A DNA stretch of 64,000 nt from Nocardioides sp. WS12 (GTDB taxonomy: Bacteria > Actinomycetota > Actinomycetes > Propionibacteriales > Nocardioidaceae). Positions within the stretch are counted from its first letter, which is position 1, and each line of letters opens with the position of its first letter. The position numbers and the translations under genes were made by a program. Below, one piece after another: positions 7,761 through 17,090 of this stretch. Under the pieces are notes generated by a model. It had not been told where the DNA came from. It was given only the letters and a program-made list of their open reading frames with translations, and made no database searches. Location of the stretch: contig NZ_CP053928.1 in the NCBI RefSeq assembly GCF_014108865.1, forward strand, positions 2,046,001 to 2,110,000, read 5' to 3'.

Positions 7761-9575
7761 ATGACGCATGTCCTCTCCGCTGTCGCCTGGCCGTACGCCA
7801 ACGGCCCACGCCACATCGGCCACGTGGCCGGTTTCGGTGTTCCCTCCGACGTGTTCAGTCGGTACCAGCGGATGGCGGGCAACGAGGTGCTCATGGTGTC
7901 GGGCTCCGACGAGCACGGCACGCCGATCCTGATCGCTGCCGACGAGGCCGGGGTGACCCCGCAGGAACTGGCCGACAAGAACCACCGGCTGATCATCGAG
8001 GACCTCGTCGGGCTGGGGGTCAGCTACGACCTCTACACGCGTACGACGACCGGCAACCACCACAGCGTGGTGCAGGAGCTTTTCCTCGGCGTCTACGAGA
8101 ACGGCTACTTCGTCGAGCAGACGACGTACGGCGCCATCTCGCCCTCCACGGGTCGCACCCTGCCGGACCGCTACATCGAGGGCACCTGCCCGATCTGTGG
8201 GTACGACGGCGCGCGCGGCGACCAGTGTGACAACTGCGGCAACCAGCTCGACCCGCACGACCTCGTCAACCCACGCTCGAAGATCAACGGCGAGACGCCG
8301 GAGTTCATCGAGACCCAGCACTTCTTCCTGGACCTGCCTGCGCTGGCCGAGGCGCTCACCGAGTGGCTCGACGGCCGCGAGGCGACGGGCCTGTGGCGGC
8401 CGAACGTGATCCGATTCAGCCAGAACATCCTCAAGGAGATCCGCCCGCGGGCGATGACCCGCGACATCGACTGGGGCATCGCGGTGCCGCTGGACGGGTG
8501 GCGCGAGAACTCCACGAAGAAGCTGTACGTCTGGTTCGACGCGGTCGTCGGCTACCTGTCGGCGTCGATCGAGTGGGCTCGTCGTACCGGCAACCCGGAC
8601 GCCTGGCGTGACTGGTGGAACCCGGCCGCCGACGGCGCCGAGGAGTCCCTGGCCTACTACTTCATGGGCAAGGACAACATCACCTTCCACTCCCAGATCT
8701 GGCCCGCCGAACTGCTGGCCTACGCCGGCAAGGGCGACAAGGGCGGGTCGCCGCGCGAGCTCGGCGTCCTCAACCTGCCGACCGAGGTCGTGTCGTCGGA
8801 GTTCCTGACGATGGAGGGCAAGAAGTTCTCCTCGTCGAAGAAGGTCGTCATCTACGTCCACGACCTGCTCGAGCGCTACCAGCCGGACGCGTTCCGCTAC
8901 TTCGTGGCTGCGGCCGGCCCGGAGAACCAGGACTCCGACTTCACTTGGGCCGAGTTCGTCCGTCGTACCAACGACGAACTGGTCGCGGGGTGGGGCAACC
9001 TGGTCAACCGGACCGCCAACCTGATCGCGAAGAACTTCGAGGAGATCCCGCCGGCGGGCGAGCTCACTGCCGAGGACACTGCGGTCCTTGCCGCGACCGA
9101 GGCGGCGTTCGACACCGTCGGTGACCTGATCGCCAAGCACCGCCAGAAGCAGGCCGTCGGCGAAGCGATGCGTGCGGTGGCCGAGGTGAACAAGTACGTC
9201 TCGGACCTGGAGCCGTGGAAGTTGGCCAAGGATCCGGCGGATCGCGAGCGCCTGGGCACGATCCTGCACGTGATGGCGCAGTGTGTCGCTGACCTGAACA
9301 TCGTGCTCAGCCCGTTCCTGCCGTTCTCCGCCAACGAGGTCGACAAGGCGTTCGGCGGCGATGGTGCGATCGCGCCGATGCCGCGGATCGAGGACGTGGC
9401 CGACCTCGACATCGAGGGCCGGTCCTACCCGATCATCACTGGCGACTACACCGGATTCCCGAACTGGCAGCGGCACCTGATCGAGGTGGGCCGCGCGGTG
9501 GCGAAGCCGACACCGGTCTTCACCAAGCTCGACCCCGTCGTCATCGACGAGGAACTCGCCCGCCTCGGCGTCTGA
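7761..9575 (+). CDS. metG: Methionyl-tRNA synthetase
   Basis: Charges tRNA-Met with methionine using ATP. At 604 residues it is the compact form without a C-terminal tRNA-binding domain. The class I signature HIGH is at residues 18-21, after PYANGPR. The second signature is KFSSS at 355-359, the usual variant of KMSKS in this group. A zinc knuckle with Cys143, Cys146, Cys156 and Cys159 lies in the connective domain. The helical anticodon-binding domain fills the C-terminal part, with the conserved [18 protein letters not shown] region. A TAAGGT -10-like sequence precedes the gene. An unknown gene follows after three bases. Confidence 0.97.
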   Translation: MTHVLSAVAWPYANGPRHIGHVAGFGVPSDVFSRYQRMAGNEVLMVSGSDEHGTPILIAADEAGVTPQELADKNHRLIIEDLVGLGVSYDLYTRTTTGNHHSVVQELFLGVYENGYFVEQTTYGAISPSTGRTLPDRYIEGTCPICGYDGARGDQCDNCGNQLDPHDLVNPRSKINGETPEFIETQHFFLDLPALAEALTEWLDGREATGLWRPNVIRFSQNILKEIRPRAMTRDIDWGIAVPLDGWRENSTKKLYVWFDAVVGYLSASIEWARRTGNPDAWRDWWNPAADGAEESLAYYFMGKDNITFHSQIWPAELLAYAGKGDKGGSPRELGVLNLPTEVVSSEFLTMEGKKFSSSKKVVIYVHDLLERYQPDAFRYFVAAAGPENQDSDFTWAEFVRRTNDELVAGWGNLVNRTANLIAKNFEEIPPAGELTAEDTAVLAATEAAFDTVGDLIAKHRQKQAVGEAMRAVAEVNKYVSDLEPWKLAKDPADRERLGTILHVMAQCVADLNIVLSPFLPFSANEVDKAFGGDGAIAPMPRIEDVADLDIEGRSYPIITGDYTGFPNWQRHLIEVGRAVAKPTPVFTKLDPVVIDEELARLGV

Positions 9576-9578
9576 TTC

Positions 9579-10418
9579 GTGACGCCGCTGGTCGATCTCG
9601 GGACCCGGAAGTTCTGGCGTTCGCTGGGGCGACCGGTGGATCTCGCGGGCGCGCATGCGTGGTTGCGTGCGCCCACGAGCACGTCGGCGGTCGTCCGCGA
9701 CGGTTGGCTCGCGGCCGAGGCGGCCCTGCATGGCGGCCGGGTCGACGAGGACTCGCCGGACGCCGGCCTGTTGGCGTCGATGGCCGAGCTCGATGGGCCG
9801 GGCTTCCGTGCTGCCGACCTCCTCCCGCAGGTGCGGGACTTCTACGAGCACACCGCGCAGTGGCACGTCGAGGTCTGGAGTGCCTGGGCGCCGTGGGCCT
9901 GGCCGGGCGGCGAACTGATCTCGCGCTTCTTCGGCAAGCGTGTCGAGCAACTCGCCCTGCCGACCCGTCCTCTCGATGTCGCGAAGGGCATGGACAGCCG
10001 GATCTCCGTGATCCGCGATGCCGCCGGCGACCAGGTGGCCGCGGGCTGGCTGCGCACCCTTCGTGCGACCGGGGACTACGTCTTCAGCGGTTGCTACTCG
10101 CAGCGCACCCTCCCCGGCGCCCAGCGCCCGTCGGTCCACGTCGCGTTCCCGCTCGAGTCGGGCAACGTGCAGGTCTTCCTCAAGCCGTCGGTCCTGCGCG
10201 ATGGGTCGTTGTGGCTCGAGTCGCCGGGCGGCCGCTTCGGTGGCGACGGTGCCTACGTCGTCGTCGAGGACGGCGGCCGCACCTACGCCTCCCGCGCCCC
10301 GGTCCACGAGACCTTCCACGTGTACGTCGACGACCGCGGCGTGTTGCGCACCGACCACGTGCTGCGGATGGGCCGCGCCACCGCGATGCGCCTGCACTAC
10401 AAACTCGAACGCATCTGA
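9579..10418 (+). CDS. Conserved hypothetical protein downstream of metG
   Basis: A 279-residue protein with a GTG start three bases after the metG stop, so probably cotranscribed. It has no signal peptide or clear transmembrane helix. The N-terminal third is helical. The rest reads as a beta-rich fold with segments such as YVFSGCYSQRTLPGAQRPSVH, VHVAFPLESGNVQVFLKP and ETFHVYVDDRG. The pattern suggests an actinobacterial family with a lipid- or ligand-binding beta barrel, but I do not recognise it. It converges with the AMIN-like gene after 8 bases. Confidence 0.65.
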   Translation: MTPLVDLGTRKFWRSLGRPVDLAGAHAWLRAPTSTSAVVRDGWLAAEAALHGGRVDEDSPDAGLLASMAELDGPGFRAADLLPQVRDFYEHTAQWHVEVWSAWAPWAWPGGELISRFFGKRVEQLALPTRPLDVAKGMDSRISVIRDAAGDQVAAGWLRTLRATGDYVFSGCYSQRTLPGAQRPSVHVAFPLESGNVQVFLKPSVLRDGSLWLESPGGRFGGDGAYVVVEDGGRTYASRAPVHETFHVYVDDRGVLRTDHVLRMGRATAMRLHYKLERI

Positions 10419-10426
10419 CCTGTTGG

Positions 10427-11014
10427 TCAGTACCAGCGGTGCGCGACGTCCACGACGACCCGGTGCCCGCCGCCGGTGTTGTTCAGGACCAGGACGCGCA
10501 TCGGAAGCCGGGCACGCACGCCGAGCCCGATCGTGGTCTGTCCCTCGAAGCTCCCGGCCCAGGCGACCTGGCGGAAGGTCCGGTAGCCGGCGACGTTGAC
10601 GAGTTCGCGCCGGTTGGCGGGCCGGTAGGTGAGCTTGCCGTTGGCGTCGTACGCCGGGGCCTTGACGACGATGCTCAGCCGGGCGCCACCGCGCAGCGGA
10701 ACGAGGGCGCCGGAGCCGTCCGCGGCGACCTGCTGGACGTACGCGACCCGGTAGCCGGGCGCGCCCGTGCCACGGGCGTTGATGTCGATCACCAGCCGGT
10801 CGAAGCACAGGTGCTGACCGGACCGGACGTTCGTGATCTGTTTGCTGGTGTGCGGCGCTCGCGCCTTGACGAGCGATCCCCACTGCGCCGCGCAGGCCGC
10901 GGTCGATGCCGCCGGCGCCGACGTGACCGCCGCGACCGGTGCGATGCTCACGGCGAGGGCGAGGGCGAGGGCGAGCGGGCGCACGATGCGCCTCATGTGC
11001 CGGGAAATGTTCAT
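10427..11014 (-). CDS. Secreted AMIN-like domain protein
   Basis: A 195-residue exported protein. The start at ATG 11014 is set by a strong SD, AAGGAGG, six bases upstream. The signal peptide (about residues 1-37) has a hydrophobic core of alternating Leu and Ala encoded by a tandem 6-base repeat. The mature part matches actinobacterial AMIN-like proteins: RSGQHLCFDRLVIDI, YRVAYVQQVAADGSG, NVAGYRTFRQVAWAGSFEG and the C-terminal RVLVLNNTGGGHRVVVDVAHRW. The family is thought to bind cell-wall or envelope components; the ligand is not evident. The upstream amidase gene ends 23 bases before it on the same strand. Confidence 0.82.
   Translation of the reverse strand: MNISRHMRRIVRPLALALALAVSIAPVAAVTSAPAASTAACAAQWGSLVKARAPHTSKQITNVRSGQHLCFDRLVIDINARGTGAPGYRVAYVQQVAADGSGALVPLRGGARLSIVVKAPAYDANGKLTYRPANRRELVNVAGYRTFRQVAWAGSFEGQTTIGLGVRARLPMRVLVLNNTGGGHRVVVDVAHRWY
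10952..10975. repeat. Four tandem GGCGAG units in a signal-peptide region
   Basis: Four perfect 6-base copies of GGCGAG (CTCGCC on the coding strand) encode an alternating Leu-Ala run in the signal peptide of the AMIN-like protein. A change in copy number would lengthen or shorten the hydrophobic core by two residues without a frameshift. Confidence 0.85.
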
Positions 11015-11037
11015 GGCGTCCTCCTTCTGGACACCTG

Positions 11038-12210
11038 TTACACGCGCAGCACGGACCCTTGGTTGACGAGGTCGAGCAGGTCCTTGTCCCGCCCGGGGGC
11101 GGCCACCAGACACACACCGCAGGGCAGCCCGCCGGCGGTGGTCAGCGGCACGGTGACGGCAGGCAGTCCACCGATCCCGGCGATGCAGGTGAGGGCCAGC
11201 GTCGCTGCGCGCGCAGCCTGCAGGCGTTCGCCCAGGTCGGGGCCGAGGGAAGGAGGCACCGACGGCGCCGCTGGGAGTACGACGATCCGGTCGGCCACGA
11301 GATCGCGGATCGTCTCGCGGGCGGCCGCCACCACATCGCGAGCCGCCGAAGCCTCGCCCTCCGTGACCAACCGCGCTCGCTCGAAGCGGCCCCGCACGTC
11401 CGCGCCCAGGGTGTCGAGGCGGTCCTCCAGCCAGGCGCCGTGGGCCTGCCACGCCTCCCAGCCCTGCAGCGTCACGAAGGCATCCCGCCAGGACGACAGG
11501 TCGTCGAGTGGCCAGGCCTCGGGCAATCGCAAGCCCAGGTCCGGCTGCCAGCCCGCGACCGCGGCGGCCACGTCGGCATCGGCGAGTGCCAACAATGCTG
11601 GCACCATCACAAGGCGCCGATCCGCAGACGTCGTCGACCCCGGCAACAACACGTCGCCGACCCGGGCCAACAGGTCAGGGGAGCGGGTCAGCCAGCCCAC
11701 GGTGTCGAAGGTCGGGGCCAGCGGCACCAGCCCGTCCCGTCGTACGACGTCGTGGGTGGTGCGGATGCCGAACAGCCCCTGGTAGGCGGCCGGCACCCGG
11801 ATCGAGCCGCCCGTGTCCGTGCCCAGTCCGATCGTCGCCTCGCCGAGCGCAACGGCGGCCGCAGACCCCGACGACGAGCCGCCCGGCACACGGCCGGGAG
11901 CCGCGGGGTTGGGTGGCGTTCCGTAGTGGGGATTGGTGCCGGCGAGCGAGTAGGCGAACTCGTCGGTCCGGCTGATCCCGCGCACCGATGCCCCGGCCGC
12001 CAACAGGGTCGACACGACCGGAGCAGAAACTGCGGCAACCGCAGAAGCCGCCAGCCACGCAGGGTTTCCGGCGCCGACGGCGAACCCAGCGACGTCGTAC
12101 AGGTCCTTGACCGCGACGCTCTCGCCGAGAAGCGGGCCCTCGGAGGCACCAGCCAGAAGCGGCGAGCCGACCGCCCGCCACACCCGTTCGTCCCACTGCG
12201 GCCCAGCCAT
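11038..12210 (-). CDS. Amidase signature family enzyme
   Basis: Hydrolyses an amide bond; the substrate cannot be told from sequence. The Ser-cisSer-Lys triad is visible: Lys35 in VAVKDLYD, cis-Ser112 in GGSSSGS, and nucleophile Ser136 in GTDTGGSIR. The protein is 390 residues, shorter than GatA and close to AtzF- or plant AMI1-like amidases, and lacks a large C-terminal extension. It starts at ATG 12210, sharing a base with the stop of the acetamidase gene (TGATG), so the two are translationally coupled and probably act in one amide-degrading route. Confidence 0.88.
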   Translation of the reverse strand: MAGPQWDERVWRAVGSPLLAGASEGPLLGESVAVKDLYDVAGFAVGAGNPAWLAASAVAAVSAPVVSTLLAAGASVRGISRTDEFAYSLAGTNPHYGTPPNPAAPGRVPGGSSSGSAAAVALGEATIGLGTDTGGSIRVPAAYQGLFGIRTTHDVVRRDGLVPLAPTFDTVGWLTRSPDLLARVGDVLLPGSTTSADRRLVMVPALLALADADVAAAVAGWQPDLGLRLPEAWPLDDLSSWRDAFVTLQGWEAWQAHGAWLEDRLDTLGADVRGRFERARLVTEGEASAARDVVAAARETIRDLVADRIVVLPAAPSVPPSLGPDLGERLQAARAATLALTCIAGIGGLPAVTVPLTTAGGLPCGVCLVAAPGRDKDLLDLVNQGSVLRV

Positions 12211-13283
12211 CACCGCACCTCCGGGAAGTCGCTCTTCCGGATCCGCGCGTGGACACCCTTCACCAGGTCGACGACCTGGGAGATGTCGAAGTCGGTGGCG
12301 GCGCTGAGGTAGGCGTACGCGAGGTGCGGGGCCATGCCGTAACGGGCGCCGAGGAGGGCGATCGCAGCCCGTACGCAGTTCTGGAGAGCGACGTCGAGCG
12401 ACGGATCGAGCCCGGTCGGAACCAGATGATCGGTCGTCTCTGCCAAGGGACCAGCGAGTTCACCGAAGCGGCGGAGCGCATCCTCGCGCGGCACCACGTC
12501 GAACCGGATCGTCGCCCGCAGGGAAGCCTCCAGTGCAGTGAGCGACACCTCGCCGTCGCCCTGCGCGAAGTGCGGATCGCCGACGTACGCCAGCGCGCCG
12601 TCGACCTGGACGGGCAGGTACAAGGTGGCGCCCACCGTGAGCAGGTTGATGTCGATGTTGCCGCCGTACGCGCCGGGCGGGACGGAATGCGGGCGTTCGC
12701 CAGCGGCCGGGGCGACGCCCATGATCCCGAGGAAGGGAGCCAGCGGGAACGACACGACCGGGTCGCCACCCTCGACCAACGGCAGCAGGCCTCGCGCACC
12801 GTCGTCGGACACCCGTGTGAAGACCGACACCGTGTCCCCGGAGGCGGGGAACTCGTCCGGCAGTGCACCCCGACCGTGCCGGTTGGAGACCACGCCGTAC
12901 GGCACCCGCGGCAGCGTCTCCACCACCGTCATGGCGAGCAGATCGCCCACCCGGGCGCCGGAAATGTGCACCGGTCGCGACACCACGTGTGGTCCGTCGA
13001 CGCCGACCACGTGGGGGACCGGCGATGCGGCGAGCGCGATCGCATCGGCGAGCACGCCGTCCTCACCAACGCCGTGGCCCCCGAAGAAGGCCCGCGGGTC
13101 GCGGCCCTGGTCTTCGAGGATCCCTTCGTGGCTGATCGTGTCGAAGGTGACCTCCGCACCCGACTCCACCGTCGCTACCGGCGCGTCAGCAGAGCACGGC
13201 AGCCGACCCCACAGGACCGCGTCCGGGTCCGCCGGGAGATAGGACGCGGCACGGATCGGGCCGGTCCCGGGCTGCAGGATCAT
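12210..13283 (-). CDS. Acetamidase/formamidase family protein
   Basis: A 357-residue FmdA/AmdA-type enzyme that hydrolyses short amides to ammonia and a carboxylate. Family marks are the N-terminal metal-site region FDTISHEGILEDQG, the GPHVVSRPVHISGARVGDLL segment, the PPGAYGGNIDINLLTVGATL motif and FAQGDGEVSLTALE. The actinobacterial variant is slightly longer at the C-terminus, with a helical tail DFDISQVVDLVKGVHARI. It is the first gene of a two-gene unit with the amidase. The amide used is unknown. Confidence 0.88.
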   Translation of the reverse strand: MILQPGTGPIRAASYLPADPDAVLWGRLPCSADAPVATVESGAEVTFDTISHEGILEDQGRDPRAFFGGHGVGEDGVLADAIALAASPVPHVVGVDGPHVVSRPVHISGARVGDLLAMTVVETLPRVPYGVVSNRHGRGALPDEFPASGDTVSVFTRVSDDGARGLLPLVEGGDPVVSFPLAPFLGIMGVAPAAGERPHSVPPGAYGGNIDINLLTVGATLYLPVQVDGALAYVGDPHFAQGDGEVSLTALEASLRATIRFDVVPREDALRRFGELAGPLAETTDHLVPTGLDPSLDVALQNCVRAAIALLGARYGMAPHLAYAYLSAATDFDISQVVDLVKGVHARIRKSDFPEVR

Positions 13284-13322
13284 GCACCGACCCTAGAGCC
13301 CCGACGTTTCAGAAAGGTGCGC

Positions 13323-14372
13323 TCAGGCCGGCAGGTTCGAGCGCTTCAAGCCGAAGATCCAGCGCCGACGCGGATGCTCGCTGACCGACCAGAAGCGGTT
13401 CGTCTCGGGCCACCACACCAGGTCTTCGGGGCCGATCGCGGTCGCGAAGCGGTGCTCGCGGAATGCGCCTGGCTCACCGACATAGACCGACCCGGGGAAG
13501 TAGCCGCTGCGCGACGACGTCACGTAGTAGACGCCGTCGACCACGGAGACGCCCTGCATCCGGGCCTGGCCCCGTTCGTCGATCACCGGTCGGGCCAGCC
13601 CCTCGGCGTCCGCGGCCACCAACCCCGTGGCTGGGTCGATCGGGAATCGCGCCATCCGGCGGGTCTGCTTGCTGGATCCGTACTCGCCGACGACCAGGGT
13701 CGGCTCCGTCGTACTCCGGTCGATGGTGAAGAACGAAAAACGCAGCTTGGCCTGCCCCTCGTCCGACTTGCCGCGGTGCGCGAACCGGACGGGCAGGACG
13801 TAGCGATGCCCAAAGGTCTCGTACGACGACCCGGCCGGCACCCGAAGAAGGTCCTCGAAGCGGCAACTGAAGAAACCGCGCCCGGTCCCGGCGACGTGCA
13901 GGTAGTCGCCGTGCCAGACGATGCCGCCCGCGTGCACCTTCAGCGGCTTGAAGCCGGGCACACCGTCGACGAGCGTCGGGGTCACGAGCAGCACGTGGCC
14001 GTAGCGATGGCGTTCGAGGTCGATGATGCTGATCCGCGAACCGGCGCCGAGCTTGGAGTACCACGACGAGGCCAGGACGTCGCGGCCGTGCTTCTCCCTG
14101 AAGCCGGTGAGCGCCGAGGTGGTGATGCCCTGGGGCCACCACTCCGGATCCCGGCGGTCGAACGCCTCCCATGTGTAGGCCTTGCTGACCTTGAGGCCGA
14201 GCAGGCGGGGAGTGGGCGCGAATGTGCGGCGCAACGTGCCGGTCAGGTCCGGCAGCATGCCGTCGAGGCCGACCCGGCCGCCTCCGTCGGAGTCGAGGGC
14301 CGTGGCGAGGGCGTCGATCTCGGCGCCGTTCTCAGCGGTGCGGGTCAGGTGAAGTCCGGCCACGGCGGTCAC
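13323..14372 (-). CDS. Conserved hypothetical protein, probable beta-propeller fold
   Basis: About 349 residues from GTG 14372; a second GTG at 14363 is also possible. No signal peptide is evident. The body is beta-rich, with repeated strand-turn-strand units such as GHVLLVTPTLVDGVPG, IVWHGDYLHVAGTGRG, VVDGVYYVTSSRSG and PEDLVWWPETNRFWSVSEHP, resembling a propeller that reads like a ligand-binding or lyase scaffold. The nearly regular placing of Trp and aromatic residues supports this. I do not know a function. It is divergent from the small gene at 14404, with 31 bases between. Confidence 0.65.
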   Translation of the reverse strand: MTAVAGLHLTRTAENGAEIDALATALDSDGGGRVGLDGMLPDLTGTLRRTFAPTPRLLGLKVSKAYTWEAFDRRDPEWWPQGITTSALTGFREKHGRDVLASSWYSKLGAGSRISIIDLERHRYGHVLLVTPTLVDGVPGFKPLKVHAGGIVWHGDYLHVAGTGRGFFSCRFEDLLRVPAGSSYETFGHRYVLPVRFAHRGKSDEGQAKLRFSFFTIDRSTTEPTLVVGEYGSSKQTRRMARFPIDPATGLVAADAEGLARPVIDERGQARMQGVSVVDGVYYVTSSRSGYFPGSVYVGEPGAFREHRFATAIGPEDLVWWPETNRFWSVSEHPRRRWIFGLKRSNLPA

Positions 14373-14403
14373 GCTAGCCGAACGGCTGCGCCATGATGGG
14401 CAG

Positions 14404-14700
14404 GTGAGGGGCATCTTCTTCGAGGAGGAGCACGCGCGGTCCGCCGCGCTCGTGCTGGTGCGGGGCGGGTATGCCGCGGAGGTCGTGAGGGAACGCCTCG
14501 CCGGTGAGGACGACGAAGAGGGCCACCCGTGGGCCGTGATCACCGACGCCCCGGAGATCCAGCTCGACATGCTCGTCGAGATGTACGACGGCTGGCTGGA
14601 CTACGACGACGAGGACGCCGCGCCCGTCGTACCGCAGACCAAGGCCGGGTTCGTGCTGCCATTGCCGGACCAGCCGAAGCGGATCAAGCGGCCCGACTGA
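14404..14700 (+). CDS. Small hypothetical protein
   Basis: A 98-residue acidic protein starting at GTG, with GGGCAGG just upstream. Its features are an N-terminal MRGIFFEEEHARSAA helix, a basic VRGGYAAEVVRERL stretch, then WAVITDAPEIQLDMLVEMYDGWLDY and a lysine-rich end. The alternating pattern suggests a small alpha/beta (ferredoxin-like or ACT-size) domain. No known family is recognised. It converges with the lipoprotein gene, 13 bases apart. Confidence 0.6.
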   Translation: MRGIFFEEEHARSAALVLVRGGYAAEVVRERLAGEDDEEGHPWAVITDAPEIQLDMLVEMYDGWLDYDDEDAAPVVPQTKAGFVLPLPDQPKRIKRPD

Positions 14701-14713
14701 GATTCGCCCGTGC

Positions 14714-15760
14714 TCACGCGGGCGAGCAGGCGAACGGCCCTTCGCCGCGCGTCCACGCCTGGGTGAGCTGCCGACGGTCGTCGAAGTCCGCCTCGACGAT
14801 GACTGTCCTGCCCTCCACCTCGGTGTCGAAGTCGGCGTCGAGTCCGGCGTCTTGCGCCCCTCCGTCGAGGTAGGTCGCCAGACTGTTCTCGTCGTCCTCG
14901 GCTGACTCCTCGTCCAGCAGGAAGCGCACGACCTTCAACCGCTCGTCCGGGGCAGCGAAGTAGCCGATGTTGCGGGGGTGCCCGAGGCCGCCGAGAACCT
15001 GTTCCTGTTGCTCGGGCGAGGCATTCCTCCCGAGCGTGGACGCACAGGGCGGGTCGACGTCGAGCGCGGCGAACTCGAGGTCGTCGCCGGGCGCCTGGTC
15101 CAGCAGGTCATCGAACCTGCCCGAGTCGGCCAGGGAGTCCTTGTCCTCGCTGATGACGTCGAGGCCTTCGGCGATGGCGCCCGCCACGATGAGGTGCTCG
15201 TCGGGGACCAGGGCGAGGTTGATCAGAACGCCGGGGTAGCGGTCGCCGATCAGTCCGGTCGTCGCGTCCGCGGAGGAGAGGTCGGCCTCGAAGGTCTCCG
15301 CGTCGCCGTCCTTCGACCGTTCGTAACCGGCGTCCTCGAGATCGTCGGCGATGGCGTCGAAGTCGGTGTCGGCGTTGAGCTTGGTCACCCGCACCAGGCC
15401 GTCCTCCGAGGTCGCGGTGGCTTCCCACTCGACGTCGAACTCACTGAACGCGGCATCCTGCATGACCTGGGTCCAGTTGCGGAGCTCGGATCCGTAGGCC
15501 TCGGCCTTCGAGGCCTCGATCCACCGCTCGATGTCCTTCTCCGATGCTCCGGTCTCGAGGTCGTCGACATCCAGTCGCTCGGAGATCGCTGACTCATCGA
15601 CGAAGACCACGTTCGTCATGTCGGCGGGGAGGTATTCGAGGGCCTCCTGGATCCGCGAACTACCGTCCAGGAGGCCGCACCCACTCAACCCGCTGGTGGT
15701 CAGTACGACAGCGACAGAGGCGGTCACGAAGCGCCCGAGCGTGGAAGTCATGGCAGACAT
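14714..15760 (-). CDS. Lipoprotein of unknown function
   Basis: A 348-residue exported lipoprotein. The signal peptide ends in the lipobox L25-S-G-C28, followed by GLLDGSSRIQEALEYLP. The mature protein is highly acidic and mixed alpha/beta. Two portions look related, each with ADDLEDAGYER- or ADFDDR-like segments and a strand such as VVFVDES or LVRVTKL, so it may hold two similar domains. No named family is recognised. ATG 15763, 15760 and 15751 are all possible starts; GGAG four to seven bases upstream favours the first two. Its start is only 16 bases from the divergent mshB start, so promoters must overlap neighbouring coding sequence. Confidence 0.72.
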   Translation of the reverse strand: MSAMTSTLGRFVTASVAVVLTTSGLSGCGLLDGSSRIQEALEYLPADMTNVVFVDESAISERLDVDDLETGASEKDIERWIEASKAEAYGSELRNWTQVMQDAAFSEFDVEWEATATSEDGLVRVTKLNADTDFDAIADDLEDAGYERSKDGDAETFEADLSSADATTGLIGDRYPGVLINLALVPDEHLIVAGAIAEGLDVISEDKDSLADSGRFDDLLDQAPGDDLEFAALDVDPPCASTLGRNASPEQQEQVLGGLGHPRNIGYFAAPDERLKVVRFLLDEESAEDDENSLATYLDGGAQDAGLDADFDTEVEGRTVIVEADFDDRRQLTQAWTRGEGPFACSPA

Positions 15761-15776
15761 CATTACGCTCCTGAGC

Positions 15777-16700
15777 ATGAGTGAAACACCGGCACACCGG
15801 CTGCTCCTCGTCCACGCTCACCCCGACGACGAGTCGATCGGCCAGGGCGCCACGATGGCGAAGTACGTCGCCGAGGGTCGCGGCGTCACGCTGGTCACCT
15901 GCACGGCGGGCGAGATGGGCGAGATCCTCGTGCCCGGACTGGTGCATCTGGCCGCCGACCAGGAGGACACCCTCGGCGAGCACCGCAAGGGCGAACTCGA
16001 TGCCGCCATGGTCGCGCTAGGTGTCACCGACCACCGGTTCCTCGGTGGTTTCGGCACCTACCGCGACTCCGGCATGAAGTGGCACGAGGACGGCCACGCG
16101 ATCGCCGCCGACGACATCCACGACAACGCCTTCTGGCACGCCGACCTGACCGAGGCCGCCACCCACCTGGTGGCGGTGATCCGTGAGGTGCGGCCGCAGG
16201 TGATGGTGGCGTACGACGAGTTCGGTGGCTACGGACATCCCGACCACATCCAGGCCCACCGGGTCGCGATGTACGCCGCGCAACTGGCTGCCGTGGCGTC
16301 GTACCGACCGGACCTGGGGGAGGCCTGGGAGATCGCGAAGATCTACTGGGGCGCGATGGCCGAGAGCCGGCTCCGCGAAGGGTTGCGCGCGATGCGGGCC
16401 GCCGGCGACACGACCACGTTCGAGGGCATGGAACCGGACGGACCGCTGCCCCCGATCTTCCGTCGCGACGAGGACATCGACTGCGAGGTCGACGCGGGCG
16501 CGTACGTCGACCAGAAGCTGGACGCCCTGCGCGCCCACGCCACGCAGATCACGACCGACGGACCGTTCTTCGCGTTGTCCAACAACATGGGTGCCCAGGC
16601 CTTCGGTCGTGAGCAGTTCCGCCTGGTCAAGGGCGTGCCCGGCGACACGGCGGACAACGGCTGGGAGACCGACCTGTTCGCAGGCGTCTCCGCCGGGTGA
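15777..16700 (+). CDS. mshB: Mycothiol biosynthesis deacetylase MshB
   Basis: Removes the acetyl group from N-acetyl-glucosaminyl-inositol, the second dedicated step of mycothiol synthesis. The protein is 307 residues of the PIG-L/LmbE zinc deacetylase family. The metal and catalytic motif AHPDDES lies at residues 15-21. The second zinc His is in GYGHPDHIQAHR, near 158-169. The MshB-type insert with WHEDGHAI and the GAMAESRLREGL segment separate it from Mca. A DUF6113 membrane protein gene overlaps its end (GTGA), the arrangement common in actinobacteria. The second PIG-L protein of the window, at 39388, is the conjugate amidase. Confidence 0.9.
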   Translation: MSETPAHRLLLVHAHPDDESIGQGATMAKYVAEGRGVTLVTCTAGEMGEILVPGLVHLAADQEDTLGEHRKGELDAAMVALGVTDHRFLGGFGTYRDSGMKWHEDGHAIAADDIHDNAFWHADLTEAATHLVAVIREVRPQVMVAYDEFGGYGHPDHIQAHRVAMYAAQLAAVASYRPDLGEAWEIAKIYWGAMAESRLREGLRAMRAAGDTTTFEGMEPDGPLPPIFRRDEDIDCEVDAGAYVDQKLDALRAHATQITTDGPFFALSNNMGAQAFGREQFRLVKGVPGDTADNGWETDLFAGVSAG

Positions 16701-17080
16701 GCCGGGGCGACACGATGCCGGCCTGGGGGCGCGCGTTGCTGGCCGTGCCCTGCGCGTTGCTGGGCTTGGGCGTCTCGGTGTGCACGGTCGCGTTGCACGG
16801 CTACGCCTGGGGCCTGGCCCTCGGACTGGCGGCAACGGCGGCCTCGTTGGTGGCGCTCCCCGCGGGCTGGTGGTCGCGCCTGTCCTTCGCGCTCGGCTGG
16901 GTGGCCGTCCTCGTGCTGGTGACGCCGGAGCGTGCCGAAGGGGACTTCGTCGTGGCGGGTGACGTCGACGGCTACCTGCTGCTCGGCGCTGGAATCCTGG
17001 TGTTCGGGGCCGGATTCGTCGGTCTGATCGCGCCACGCGGGCCGGTTCGCGATTCAGGTCAGCCGGGTACCGCTCCCTAG
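16697..17080 (+). CDS. DUF6113-type membrane protein
   Basis: A 127-residue integral membrane protein with about four helices (near residues 11-31, 37-56, 58-76 and 93-113). A short acidic loop, TPERAEGDFVVAGDVDGY, precedes the last helix. It begins with GTG overlapping the mshB stop codon. A small membrane protein of this type is a regular partner of mshB in actinobacteria, which is the main reason for the family name. Its role is unknown; coupling to mshB suggests a link with mycothiol metabolism, but this is inference. Confidence 0.75.
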   Translation: MSRGDTMPAWGRALLAVPCALLGLGVSVCTVALHGYAWGLALGLAATAASLVALPAGWWSRLSFALGWVAVLVLVTPERAEGDFVVAGDVDGYLLLGAGILVFGAGFVGLIAPRGPVRDSGQPGTAP

Positions 17081-17090
17081 ACTGACGCGC

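Noticed and set aside
7671..11117. A 1148-residue open frame on the minus strand across metG and the following gene
   Set aside because: It lies antisense to metG and the AMIN-like gene, has low-complexity Arg/Val/Asp-rich sequence and no domain. Long antisense frames are expected at this GC content.
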